Source of the DNA: UBA4722 sp044221135 | GTDB lineage: Bacteria; Pseudomonadota; Gammaproteobacteria; DSM-16500 | Direction: 5' to 3' | DNA: 64,000 nucleotides | Assembly (NCBI GenBank): GCA_044221135.1 | Contig: JBGAPT010000008.1 | Span: 4,632 to 68,631, forward strand | Part shown: piece by piece, positions 17,285 through 25,096 of the stretch | How positions within the stretch are numbered: position 1 is the first letter of the stretch | How the letters are laid out: each line of letters opens with the position of its first letter | The notes under the pieces: generated by a model | Databases searched by the model: none | Told to the model about the DNA's origin: nothing | What the model saw: the letters and a program-made list of their open reading frames with translations, nothing else | Translations under genes and position numbers: made by a program

Positions 17285-17440
17285 CTTATTAGGGTCTGTT
17301 GACAATTCTACTATGCCGGGCGTAATGCCTTGATTTCCTGTGCTCCGCTGCTCATTGACTTGCATGTCAACTGCGCTGCGGTGCTCGAAAATCAAGGCAT
17401 TCCACCTCGGCCTAGCGAATTGTGACCCTAAGCAGCAAAT
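17285..17440. repeat. LirC-type long inverted-repeat element
   Basis: The arms AGGGTC...ACAATTC...AATGCCTTGATTTC and their imperfect complement enclose a central segment with its own palindromes (GACTTGCATGTC). The right end reads GACCCTAAGCAGCAAA, the terminus shared with 22998 and 44924. The element fills the rnr-rlmB gap and abuts the rnr stop codon. No coding frame is credible. Confidence 0.7.
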
Positions 17441-17441
17441 T

Positions 17442-19661
17442 TTAAATTTTTTTCTTAGATTTTTTCTTTTTAGGTGGACGCGATTCAATCAGTGCCTCAG
17501 CAATCACAAAATCAATTTGACGCTGATCCAAATCAACGCGAACCACTTTAATTGTAACCGGATCACCTAAGCGATAACGCTTGCCGCTATGCTCACCCGA
17601 TAAAGCATGTTTAACAGAATCAAATTGATAATAATCATTACGCAACATACTAATATGCACTAACCCTTCTACATAAATTTCGGTCAACTCTACAAATAAG
17701 CCAAAACTCGTGACACTCGTAATGACACCAGTAAATTCTTCGCCCACTTTATCCTGCATAAATTCGCATTTTAGCCAATCTACAGCTTCACGTGTTGCAT
17801 CATCTGCACGACGCTCCGTCATTGAACAATGCTCACCGTATTTCGCAAATTGCGGATCTTCTACGCCAGGCTTGTGTTCACCGCGTAAAATTTTACGAAT
17901 AGCGCGATGCACTAACAAATCAGGATAACGACGAATAGGTGACGTGAAATGCGCATAAGCATCAAATGCCAACCCAAAATGACCTTTATTATCTGGACTG
18001 TAAACTGCTTGACTTAATGAACGCAATAAAACTGTCTGAATCAAGCGTGCATCAGGACGAGAGGCGATCTTCTTCAATAATTCAGCATAATCACGTGGCC
18101 TTGGTTCCTCAGCGCCGGGTAACATTAATCCAAGCTCGCCTAAAAATTTACGTAAATCCATTAGCTTCGCAGCAGTAGGCCCCTCATGTACACGAAACAA
18201 CGCAGGGCATTTATTCTTTGTTAAAAAACGCGCCGCACAAATGTTGGCACACAACATACATTCTTCAATAAGACGATGCGCATCATTACGTATCAACGCT
18301 ACAATACGTTCAATTTTACGATCAGGGCCAAAAATAATTTTAGTTTCAGGCAAATCAAAATCAACAGCGCCTCGTTTTAAACGCGCAGCATGCAAGGTGC
18401 GATAAACAAAAAATAATTCTTGTAGCGCGGGTAATAATTTTTTATAGGTTTTTTGTAATGCAGCATCACTTTGTTCTACCATGGCATACACTTGATTGTA
18501 TGTTAAGCGTGCATGTGAGTGAATAACACCTTCATGAAATTGATAGCTATCTATTTTGCCTGTTGCTGTAATTTCCATTTCGCATACCAGAGTCAAACGA
18601 TTTACTTCTGGTTTTAACGAACATAATTCATTGGATAACACTTCTGGCAACATTGGGATCACTTGTCCAGGGAAGTAAACAGAGTTACCCCGATTTAAAG
18701 ATTCCTTATCCAAGGCCGTATGAAGTTTTACATAATGACTCACATCTGCAATAGCTACATAGAGCACCCAGCCGCCTTTGGCGCGCGGCTGACAGTAAAC
18801 TGCATCATCAAAATCTTTAGCGTCTTCACCGTCAATCGTCACAAAAGGCAGCTCACGCAAATCGAGGCGTCCTTTTAAATCGGCTTCAGGTACTACAGGC
18901 GAAAATTTCGCAGCTTCCGCTAATGCTTTTTCAGGCCACTCATGAGGTAATTCATGATTACGAATCGCAACATTAATTTCCATGCCCGGCGCCATGTGGT
19001 CGCCCAAGATTTCAATGACTTTACCTACAGGCCGCATCGTAGGGCTTGGCTGTTCTGTAATTTGAACAACGACCATTTGACCGTGATGAGCACCCTGCTC
19101 AGAACCCTGTGGGATCAAAATATCCTGATTAATACGTTGATTAGCAGCCTCTACAAAAAATGCGCCTGATTCTGAGACAAAGCGTCCTACTAATTCATGG
19201 GTATGCCGCACCAAGACTTCAACGACAACACCTTCACGCCGACCCCTGTTATCAATACTAGCAACACGAACTAATACTTCATCATCCGGAAAAACGGTAC
19301 GCATTTGTCGTCCATTTAAGAAGAGATCTTCACCACCGTCTTCTGGTACTACAAAACCAAAGCCATCTTTATGCCCTATGACATAGCCTTTAATAAGCTC
19401 CATTTTCTCAATCAAACCAAAGGTGCCGCGCCGATTTTGCAATAATTGACCATCGCGCACCATGGCTAATAAACGCCGGCGCAATGCCTCCTTTTCATTA
19501 GAATCAGTGAGGTTCAATTCCGTAGTTAATTGTCTATAGGTGATAGGACGTTCACGTTCAGCAAGCAAATCTAGAATAAATTCGCGGCTAGCAATAGGAT
19601 GCTTGTACTTCTGGGCCTCTCTTTCCATATATGGATCTTTTTTACTTGTCTTTTTCCTCAT
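17442..19661 (-). CDS. rnr: ribonuclease R
   Basis: A processive 3'-5' exoribonuclease able to degrade structured RNA. The 739-residue protein has an N-terminal winged helix, two cold-shock domains, the RNB catalytic domain with VTIDGEDAKDFDDAVYC (the metal-binding aspartates), an S1 domain at about 640-720 and the usual lysine-rich tail (PPKKKKSKKKI). Its upstream partner is separated by a PalA repeat; rlmB is downstream. Confidence 0.96.
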   Translation of the reverse strand: MRKKTSKKDPYMEREAQKYKHPIASREFILDLLAERERPITYRQLTTELNLTDSNEKEALRRRLLAMVRDGQLLQNRRGTFGLIEKMELIKGYVIGHKDGFGFVVPEDGGEDLFLNGRQMRTVFPDDEVLVRVASIDNRGRREGVVVEVLVRHTHELVGRFVSESGAFFVEAANQRINQDILIPQGSEQGAHHGQMVVVQITEQPSPTMRPVGKVIEILGDHMAPGMEINVAIRNHELPHEWPEKALAEAAKFSPVVPEADLKGRLDLRELPFVTIDGEDAKDFDDAVYCQPRAKGGWVLYVAIADVSHYVKLHTALDKESLNRGNSVYFPGQVIPMLPEVLSNELCSLKPEVNRLTLVCEMEITATGKIDSYQFHEGVIHSHARLTYNQVYAMVEQSDAALQKTYKKLLPALQELFFVYRTLHAARLKRGAVDFDLPETKIIFGPDRKIERIVALIRNDAHRLIEECMLCANICAARFLTKNKCPALFRVHEGPTAAKLMDLRKFLGELGLMLPGAEEPRPRDYAELLKKIASRPDARLIQTVLLRSLSQAVYSPDNKGHFGLAFDAYAHFTSPIRRYPDLLVHRAIRKILRGEHKPGVEDPQFAKYGEHCSMTERRADDATREAVDWLKCEFMQDKVGEEFTGVITSVTSFGLFVELTEIYVEGLVHISMLRNDYYQFDSVKHALSGEHSGKRYRLGDPVTIKVVRVDLDQRQIDFVIAEALIESRPPKKKKSKKKI

Positions 19662-19720
19662 TCCCCAACCACAACATAAGTTAATATTTTCACTAAGATA
19701 CTCCTGCTAGTAACTTTTTT

Positions 19721-19844
19721 CCAGGAATTCCCGCGCTTTTTAGCGGGAACTCCTTCCTTGGTTATATGCTGTGCATCAGCAAAGCTGATGCTTGCACTCA
19801 AGGGGGAGAATCCCCCATCGCCTATAGTTAGCGAAAACCGCTGA
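19721..19844 (+). repeat. PalA repeat, full-length copy
   Basis: All parts of the family are present: dyad 1 TTCCCGCGCTTTTTAGCGGGAA, dyad 2 GCATCAGC-AAA-GCTGATGC at 19773-19791, dyad 3 GGGGGAGAATCCCCC and the tail CATCGCCTATAGTTAGCGAAAACCGCTGAC. The minus strand can be read as a 65-codon frame, which I treat as an artefact of the repeat. Confidence 0.75.
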
Positions 19845-19905
19845 CTTTTTTCCATTAATTCAGTTAAAGTATGTCAGATAACAACTTCAATGAAGGACGA
19901 TACAG

Positions 19906-20430
19906 ATGGATAAAGAAGGAATCACTGTTGTTCCCAAACTGATTTTTTTTAGTCGATGGCTACAAGCCCCTCTCTATATAGGCTTAATCGTTGTATTAGC
20001 CGTTTATGTCTATGAATTCGGCCGCTGGTTGCTAGCACTGGTATTCATGATCAATACTATTGATGAAACCAGTATTATGCTCAAAGCGCTAGACTTAATA
20101 GATGTCGTCATGATAGCCAATTTACTTATTATGGTTATCATAGGAGGCTATGAAGTCTTCGTATCACGCTTACGTTTGTCTAAGCACCATGATCATCCTG
20201 AATGGCTAAATGAAGTCAACGCAGGCACCATGAAAGTCAAGCTGGGTGTTGCATTAATAACCATTTCCTCTATCCACTTACTCCGCATTTTTATGGATCC
20301 CTCACAACATAATAATTTTGCTGTCATGTGGCAAGTTTTAATCCATTTAACGTTGGTGGTATCTGCATTAGCATTGGCTGCTACCAATAGATTAATCAGG
20401 TCAAAGGGTCAGAGAAATTCATTAGGCTAA
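19906..20430 (+). CDS. YqhA/UPF0114 family membrane protein
   Basis: A 174-residue inner-membrane protein of the UPF0114 (YqhA) family, whose function is unknown. Family features are the N-terminal FFSRWLQAPLYIGLI, the conserved HPEWL (DHPEWLNEV) in the central loop and four hydrophobic segments (about residues 15-37, 63-82, 107-124 and 137-158). It starts with an ATG after a GAAGGACG ribosome binding site and is transcribed alone. Confidence 0.85.
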   Translation: MDKEGITVVPKLIFFSRWLQAPLYIGLIVVLAVYVYEFGRWLLALVFMINTIDETSIMLKALDLIDVVMIANLLIMVIIGGYEVFVSRLRLSKHHDHPEWLNEVNAGTMKVKLGVALITISSIHLLRIFMDPSQHNNFAVMWQVLIHLTLVVSALALAATNRLIRSKGQRNSLG

Positions 20431-20485
20431 AACAAAACTCGCCTGTTCTTGAGATGATGAGAATTCGAAAGTGTTCACTGAGCTG

Positions 20486-21508
20486 TTATCTAAAGATACT
20501 ACCAATCACATAGGTTAGTAGTCCAGCAAGCGCTCCAATAAACAACATACGCAGGCCGCCCAACAATGCACTACGATGCGTAAACAAACTCAAAACAGCA
20601 CCTACAACAAATAATGAAAGGCCAGTCAAACCAATAGTAATGAAAAGGTTAGACTCTGAATTGCTACACAAATAAGGCACTATAGGAATAAAAGCACCTA
20701 GAGAAAAAGAAAAAAACGAAGATATTGCAGCGCCCCACGGTGATATTAATTCTTTTGGATTAATACCTAACTCTTCACGCGCAAGCGTGTCCAGCGCTTT
20801 ATCCGGATTTTGAATCAGTAAACTAGCCATTTTGACTGCTTCTTCTTTAGGTAAACCCCGCGCTTCATAAATTAAAGCCAGCTCAGCCGCTTCTTCTTCA
20901 GGATAAAGATCCAGCTCTTCTTTTTCTAGTTTAAGCTGATACTCCAACATCTCGCGCTGCGAACGCACAGAAACATATTCTCCTGCACCCATTGAACATG
21001 CACCTGCCAATAATCCGGCAATACCTGATAGCAAAATAAAACTATGCCCAGCATGCGCTCCAGCAATACCTAAGATCAAGCTGGCATTAGAAATTAAACC
21101 ATCATTCACCCCAAAAACTGCTGCTCGTAAATTGTTTCCATTCGTAATACTAGTATGCCGATGCTCTATCTGATCCAGTGTAGTTGGAACAGGATGCCCC
21201 ACTTCTACTCCCTGATAAATTGACATACCTCGCACTTTCATGGCTGCTAAAGCAACACGCATTGAACGCGGACCAAAACAACGCACTAGCCAAATAACAA
21301 AATGCACTCGCAAGTTAGGACGATACTGTGCCGGGATGGGCATATGCACTGTTTGAAGTTGAGTCTCCCAAATAGCCGCTTGCTTGTCTGCCAAAATAGA
21401 AAGCTCCAGGAAAAGTTTTTTATGCACAGGATTAGCTTCCATATTGGCAAGCGCATGATACAGATAAGCTGATTGCTTTTCTTCTTTCCAACTTGCGAGT
21501 GCTTCCAT
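20486..21508 (-). CDS. VIT1/CCC1-type metal transporter with N-terminal ferritin-like domain
   Basis: A 340-residue protein. The first about 130 residues are helical and resemble a ferritin/rubrerythrin-like domain (EEKQSAYLYHALANME), although I cannot see a full set of iron ligands. The C-terminal half is a VIT1/CCC1 domain: AVFGVNDGLISNASLILGIAGA, then the acidic cytoplasmic segment (EKEELDLYPEEEAAELALIY) and further membrane helices to the end. The family exports or stores iron or manganese. I place the start at the ATG at 21508, since GAAAGAG precedes it; an ATG 15 codons upstream is less likely. Confidence 0.82.
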   Translation of the reverse strand: MEALASWKEEKQSAYLYHALANMEANPVHKKLFLELSILADKQAAIWETQLQTVHMPIPAQYRPNLRVHFVIWLVRCFGPRSMRVALAAMKVRGMSIYQGVEVGHPVPTTLDQIEHRHTSITNGNNLRAAVFGVNDGLISNASLILGIAGAHAGHSFILLSGIAGLLAGACSMGAGEYVSVRSQREMLEYQLKLEKEELDLYPEEEAAELALIYEARGLPKEEAVKMASLLIQNPDKALDTLAREELGINPKELISPWGAAISSFFSFSLGAFIPIVPYLCSNSESNLFITIGLTGLSLFVVGAVLSLFTHRSALLGGLRMLFIGALAGLLTYVIGSIFR

Positions 21509-21554
21509 TTTCAGGGCTCTTTCAGGTAAATAGTTTGAATCATAGCATCTCATC

Positions 21555-21735
21555 TGGTCATCAGGAACTCCCGCTGAAAAACGCAGGAACGCCTTTCTTG
21601 TTTATACGCTGTGCATAAGCAAAGCTTATGCTTGTTTGCATTGAAGGGGGAGAATCGCGATTCTCCCCTTTAAAAATCCCCCATCGCGTAGCGTCTGTCG
21701 GATCATGATCTTGATTGATCTGACGGGCTCTAGGA
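21555..21735 (+). repeat. PalA repeat, full-length copy
   Basis: Contains dyad 1 (GGAACTCCCGCTGAAAAACGCAGG), dyad 2 GCATAAGC-AAA-GCTTATGC at 21613-21631, dyad 3 GGGGAGAATCGCGATTCTCCCC and the tail CCCCCATCGCGTAGCGTCTG. It lies between the VIT-like gene and a small lipoprotein. A further dyad GATCATGATCTTGATTGATC follows the tail. Confidence 0.75.
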
Positions 21736-21954
21736 ACACCCTTCCTCATGATAACTTCGCGTTAAAGTCTCCGACTGCGCCGCTTGCTGTGTTGCAAGCA
21801 ACCGATTACCTGTCGCACCATTATTGATAATGCGATAATTGAGTTCTTTACACAGCGCTTTTTTGTTTGATTGTGAATTATTTTGGAACAGAGCACAGGC
21901 AGTTAAGATAAAACAACATACAGATAAAATAACAGATCGGGTAACATAAGCCAT
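21730..21954 (-). CDS. small predicted lipoprotein, family unknown
   Basis: A 74-residue protein starting MAYVTRSVILSVCCFILTAC, with a lipoprotein signal and lipobox LTAC. A strong AGGAGG ribosome binding site fixes the start at 21954. The mature part is short, polar and has two more cysteines (ALCKELNYRI and HEEGCS at the very end). I do not recognise a family. The 3' end overlaps the edge of a PalA repeat. Confidence 0.6.
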   Translation of the reverse strand: MAYVTRSVILSVCCFILTACALFQNNSQSNKKALCKELNYRIINNGATGNRLLATQQAAQSETLTRSYHEEGCS

Positions 21955-22012
21955 GATGATAATCCTCCTTGTGCTGGCGTTTACTTTACCGCAAAGTATA
22001 AACACTAGTCCA

Positions 22013-22110
22013 GGAGTTCCCGCTGAAAAACGCGGGAACTGCTTCCTTTTTTATAGGCTGCGCGTAAGCATTGCTAACGCTTAAGGCTATCCTTTAATAA
22101 GCCGACCCAT
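22013..22110 (+). repeat. PalA repeat, truncated copy
   Basis: Has dyad 1 (AGTTCCCGCTGAAAAACGCG then GGAACT) and a degenerate dyad 2 (GCGTAAGCATTGCTAACGC) and then breaks off; the third dyad and tail are missing. Confidence 0.65.
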
Positions 22111-22252
22111 TCTTTTGTAAAAACTCCTGCTATTTTTTCCAGCGATCAGGTAGACTAATATGATTCATTGTCTTGCATGGAGTATCACTTTGAACACTTT
22201 CGTAAATTCTACCCCCGTCGGCTCTACTGGCAAATTACAAAATAACATTGCT

Positions 22253-22999
22253 ATGCCTTATCAATTTACTATTGAAAGCATAATTAGTGAAAGCTGGAAA
22301 CGCGTCAAAGGCGTCAAAGCAACTTACTGGGGTGCAACTCTTTTATATGTTTTGATTTATGCTGCACTCATCGGTTTAGGATACATAGCAACCTATTTAT
22401 ACGTCGGATCTCTTAATGCTGATCTACCAGCAGTTCAAATATCAACTACCATTACAAGACTCATTGCTGCACTCATTACATTGCCCTTACCCTTTGGCAT
22501 ATATCTATTAGCTTTATATCACTCAGTAAATCTGCCTATTAAAGTCAAGCAAATGCTAAAGACGTATCGATTTTATTGGAAGATTCTTGTCTTACTCGCA
22601 ATCATTTATATAGGAGTTATATTTATTACAGTGGTGACATCATGTGTAGTGATATTTCTCCTTATAAAAACAAGTCCCATCACTCCAACTTGGCTTCATT
22701 ATAGCGCTTTTCTGGCCGGCATTTTAGGTGGATTCGCCGTTGCTTATTTTTCATTTTCTTTGGTTTATGCCCCACTGCTTGTTATTGAAAAACAGTTAGG
22801 CATTTTTCAAGCAATCAAAACTTCTTTCTTGGCATTCAATCAACATGGATTAAAAATCATCGTTACCATGCTTTGCTTGCTTGTCATTCTCTTCATCAGC
22901 GCAATCCCTCTAGGAATTGGCTTAATCTGGACGCTCCCTATGTTATATAATAGTATGGGTATATTCTATCGCATCCAATTCGGAGTAGAAAAAAGGTAA
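22253..22999 (+). CDS. multi-pass membrane protein of unknown function
   Basis: A 248-residue protein with about six hydrophobic segments. It opens with MPYQFTIESIISESWKRVKG, an amphipathic, basic stretch before the first membrane helix, a layout seen in uncharacterised membrane proteins with glycerophosphoryl-phosphodiesterase-like or DUF975-like topology. The central part PLLVIEKQLGIFQAIKTSFLAFNQHG resembles the conserved loop of that group. I prefer the ATG at 22253 over one at 22160, because the extra 31 residues look unstructured and unlike a signal peptide. No role can be inferred. Confidence 0.65.
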   Translation: MPYQFTIESIISESWKRVKGVKATYWGATLLYVLIYAALIGLGYIATYLYVGSLNADLPAVQISTTITRLIAALITLPLPFGIYLLALYHSVNLPIKVKQMLKTYRFYWKILVLLAIIYIGVIFITVVTSCVVIFLLIKTSPITPTWLHYSAFLAGILGGFAVAYFSFSLVYAPLLVIEKQLGIFQAIKTSFLAFNQHGLKIIVTMLCLLVILFISAIPLGIGLIWTLPMLYNSMGIFYRIQFGVEKR

Positions 23000-23169
23000 G
23001 CGTTCAGGGTACTAAGCTGCAAACTTCATTTTTTGGCTAATCTTGAATGATTTCTTTTAAAAAATAGCAGAGCATACACAGAGCAGCACAGCCGACATGC
23101 AAGTCATAGAGCCGCGGGGCATAGGAAATCAAGGCATTACGCCCGGCATAGTAGAATTGTCAACAGACC
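22998..23169. repeat. LirC-type element, mosaic copy
   Basis: The left half (AAGCGTTCAGGGTACTAAGC, then the TTCTTTTAAAAAAT core) matches the element at 12597. The right half (AATCAAGGCATTACGCCCGG to GTCAACAGACCT) is the reverse complement of the left arm of the element at 17285. It therefore looks like a recombinant of the two. It abuts the stop codon of the membrane protein on one side and that of the kinase on the other. Confidence 0.65.
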
Positions 23170-24837
23170 TTACTGTTTAACACGTATATAAGTATTAATT
23201 ATTTCACAGGCTTTTTCTTGAGTTAACGGCTTGCTTATCATTTCTTGCACATCCGCACTGGTGGGCGTTTCTCTGAGATCTTTCACAGCGTGCGCAGTCA
23301 ACATAATAATTGGGAGAAAACGCGCTTTTTCTTGGTCTATCTTTCTCAATTTTTTGACAAGACTATAACCCGACATATCCGGCAAACCCACATCTACAAA
23401 AGCAAGATCATAATTAGTTTTTTTATAAAGCTCTAACGCTTGTTTACCGTTATCCGCTATATCAACCCTACAACCTAACCCACCCAAAATATACTGAGCA
23501 ATTTGTTGAGCCAATATATTATCTTCTGCCAATAAAACTAGCAGTTCTTTGGATAATGTAGTGTTTTTAGGATAAAAAGAAGCGGGCAATGGACACACTG
23601 GCAATACAGAAGACTCTTGAACGGAAATGAGCTTATGGTTTATTTCACAATACTCTTCAGGCTGTAGTAAAGGAATACTTAGCGGTAATAACACAATAAA
23701 CGAACTACCTTTTCCTTCTTCACTCACAACATAAATCTCACCTTGCAAACGTTCTACAATTTTTTTGACAACATGCAACCCAATGCCTGATCCTTCATAG
23801 TGTCTTTCATTAGATGCCGCAACACGTATATATCGCTCAAAAATAACATTCTGCTTATCTTTAGGAATACCAATACCTGTATCCGTTACTGTAAATGTGA
23901 CAATAGGTTGTTGTGTACGCACAAGTTCTGTACGAATAGCAACCTTAAGCCGAATAGATCCAGCCGCTGTAAACTTAACTGCATTCCCTATCAAATTTAA
24001 TAGAATGCGGTAAATACCACCTCGGTTTCCCAAGAAAAAATCAGACGTATTTTTTTCATGTTCAACGGTAAGAGATAATCCCTTACTACTTGCCGCAGGT
24101 CGATACAAGGCACATACTTCATCAGCAAGTGCATTAAGATTGAAATTTTCTTTGTTAAAAATAGCTTCACCGTCTTCTAAACGTACCATTTCAAGACAGT
24201 TCTCAATAAATTTCATGAGTTCGCGAGATGCATTCAGAATATTTTGGGCGCATACAAGCTGACCTGGATCTTGAAGCTGTGCCATCATGATATTCACCAT
24301 CCCTATCATGCCTGATAAAGGCGTTTTAATATCATGGCTCATATTCGCAATAAATTCGGATTTTGCCTTGCTAATGGCTTCTTCTCTTTCTTTTTCTTTC
24401 TGTAAATTAATTTCGTGTTCTTTTTGCTCAGTGATATCAGAAGCTGTTCCAGCAAAACCAATGTGATTACCATCCTCATCAAAAATTGCAAAACTTTCAT
24501 CTTCAATCCAGCGAACTCCTCCATCCGGGCAAACTATCCTATATGACTGAAAAAATTTTCTTCCTGCCACAGCTTGCATGCTTCTTTGCTCAATCTCGCT
24601 TTCCAGTCGCTCACGATCTTCTGGAAAAACAAAGGTAATCCAGGAACTGGGATCCTGGTACAAACTTTCGCAAGATCGTCCCCATATTTTTTCATAGGCT
24701 GGGCTTATATAAAGTTGTCCACTATAATCAGCACCTCTAACCCAGAAAGCATCACGACTCTGTGCAACCAGACCCTCTAAGTAAGGAACCAATTTCTCAA
24801 ATCCATTGTTATTTATTTCTTTCATGCAATCACTCAC
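23170..24837 (-). CDS. PAS-containing hybrid histidine kinase/response regulator
   Basis: A 555-residue soluble sensor kinase. A PAS-PAC domain occupies about residues 20-140 (SPAYEKIWGRSCESLY, FAGTASDITEQKE). The HisKA segment has phospho-acceptor His 168 in FIANMSHDIKTPLSG. The ATPase domain shows GNAVKFT, VTDTGIGIPKD and GSGIGLHVVKK. A receiver domain at about 430-555 carries acidic residues in LLAEDN, phospho-acceptor Asp 482 and the SKPLT lysine. No membrane segment is seen, so it senses an internal signal. No cognate regulator is adjacent. Similar stand-alone hybrids are common in Legionella. Confidence 0.92.
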   Translation of the reverse strand: MSDCMKEINNNGFEKLVPYLEGLVAQSRDAFWVRGADYSGQLYISPAYEKIWGRSCESLYQDPSSWITFVFPEDRERLESEIEQRSMQAVAGRKFFQSYRIVCPDGGVRWIEDESFAIFDEDGNHIGFAGTASDITEQKEHEINLQKEKEREEAISKAKSEFIANMSHDIKTPLSGMIGMVNIMMAQLQDPGQLVCAQNILNASRELMKFIENCLEMVRLEDGEAIFNKENFNLNALADEVCALYRPAASSKGLSLTVEHEKNTSDFFLGNRGGIYRILLNLIGNAVKFTAAGSIRLKVAIRTELVRTQQPIVTFTVTDTGIGIPKDKQNVIFERYIRVAASNERHYEGSGIGLHVVKKIVERLQGEIYVVSEEGKGSSFIVLLPLSIPLLQPEEYCEINHKLISVQESSVLPVCPLPASFYPKNTTLSKELLVLLAEDNILAQQIAQYILGGLGCRVDIADNGKQALELYKKTNYDLAFVDVGLPDMSGYSLVKKLRKIDQEKARFLPIIMLTAHAVKDLRETPTSADVQEMISKPLTQEKACEIINTYIRVKQ

Positions 24838-24982
24838 CTCTTCATCACATCACACGTATGCAATTTTTTCATTTTTTGACTGTACTTTATAAAAAATAAC
24901 CGTTACAATTTACTCTACCGTAAAACTTACGCTCATATTGTCTAACTTAATTGAACTATTTTTTTTATCGTTTTTATATCCA

Positions 24983-25011
24983 TTGACCAATTTATTATTA
25001 CGGTGTATTTA
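24983..25011 (+). promoter_or_regulatory. predicted sigma-70 promoter for the NRPS-like gene
   Basis: TTGACC, 17 bases, then TATTTA, in a 259-base AT-rich gap between the diverging kinase and NRPS-like genes. It lies 86 bases before the NRPS start. The rest of the gap shows no other structure that I can support. Confidence 0.4.
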
Positions 25012-25096
25012 TCTAGTCAAATGAAACTGAAAAAAATAATAAGCTGAATATAAACTTATAATTAGATTTTAGCAAACAAACTAGAGGCGTGAATTT

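Noticed and set aside
19658..19855. 65-codon minus-strand frame upstream of rnr
   Set aside because: Almost all of it is translated PalA repeat; no supported ribosome binding site. The frames at 21561-21749 and 30081-30302 are rejected for the same reason.
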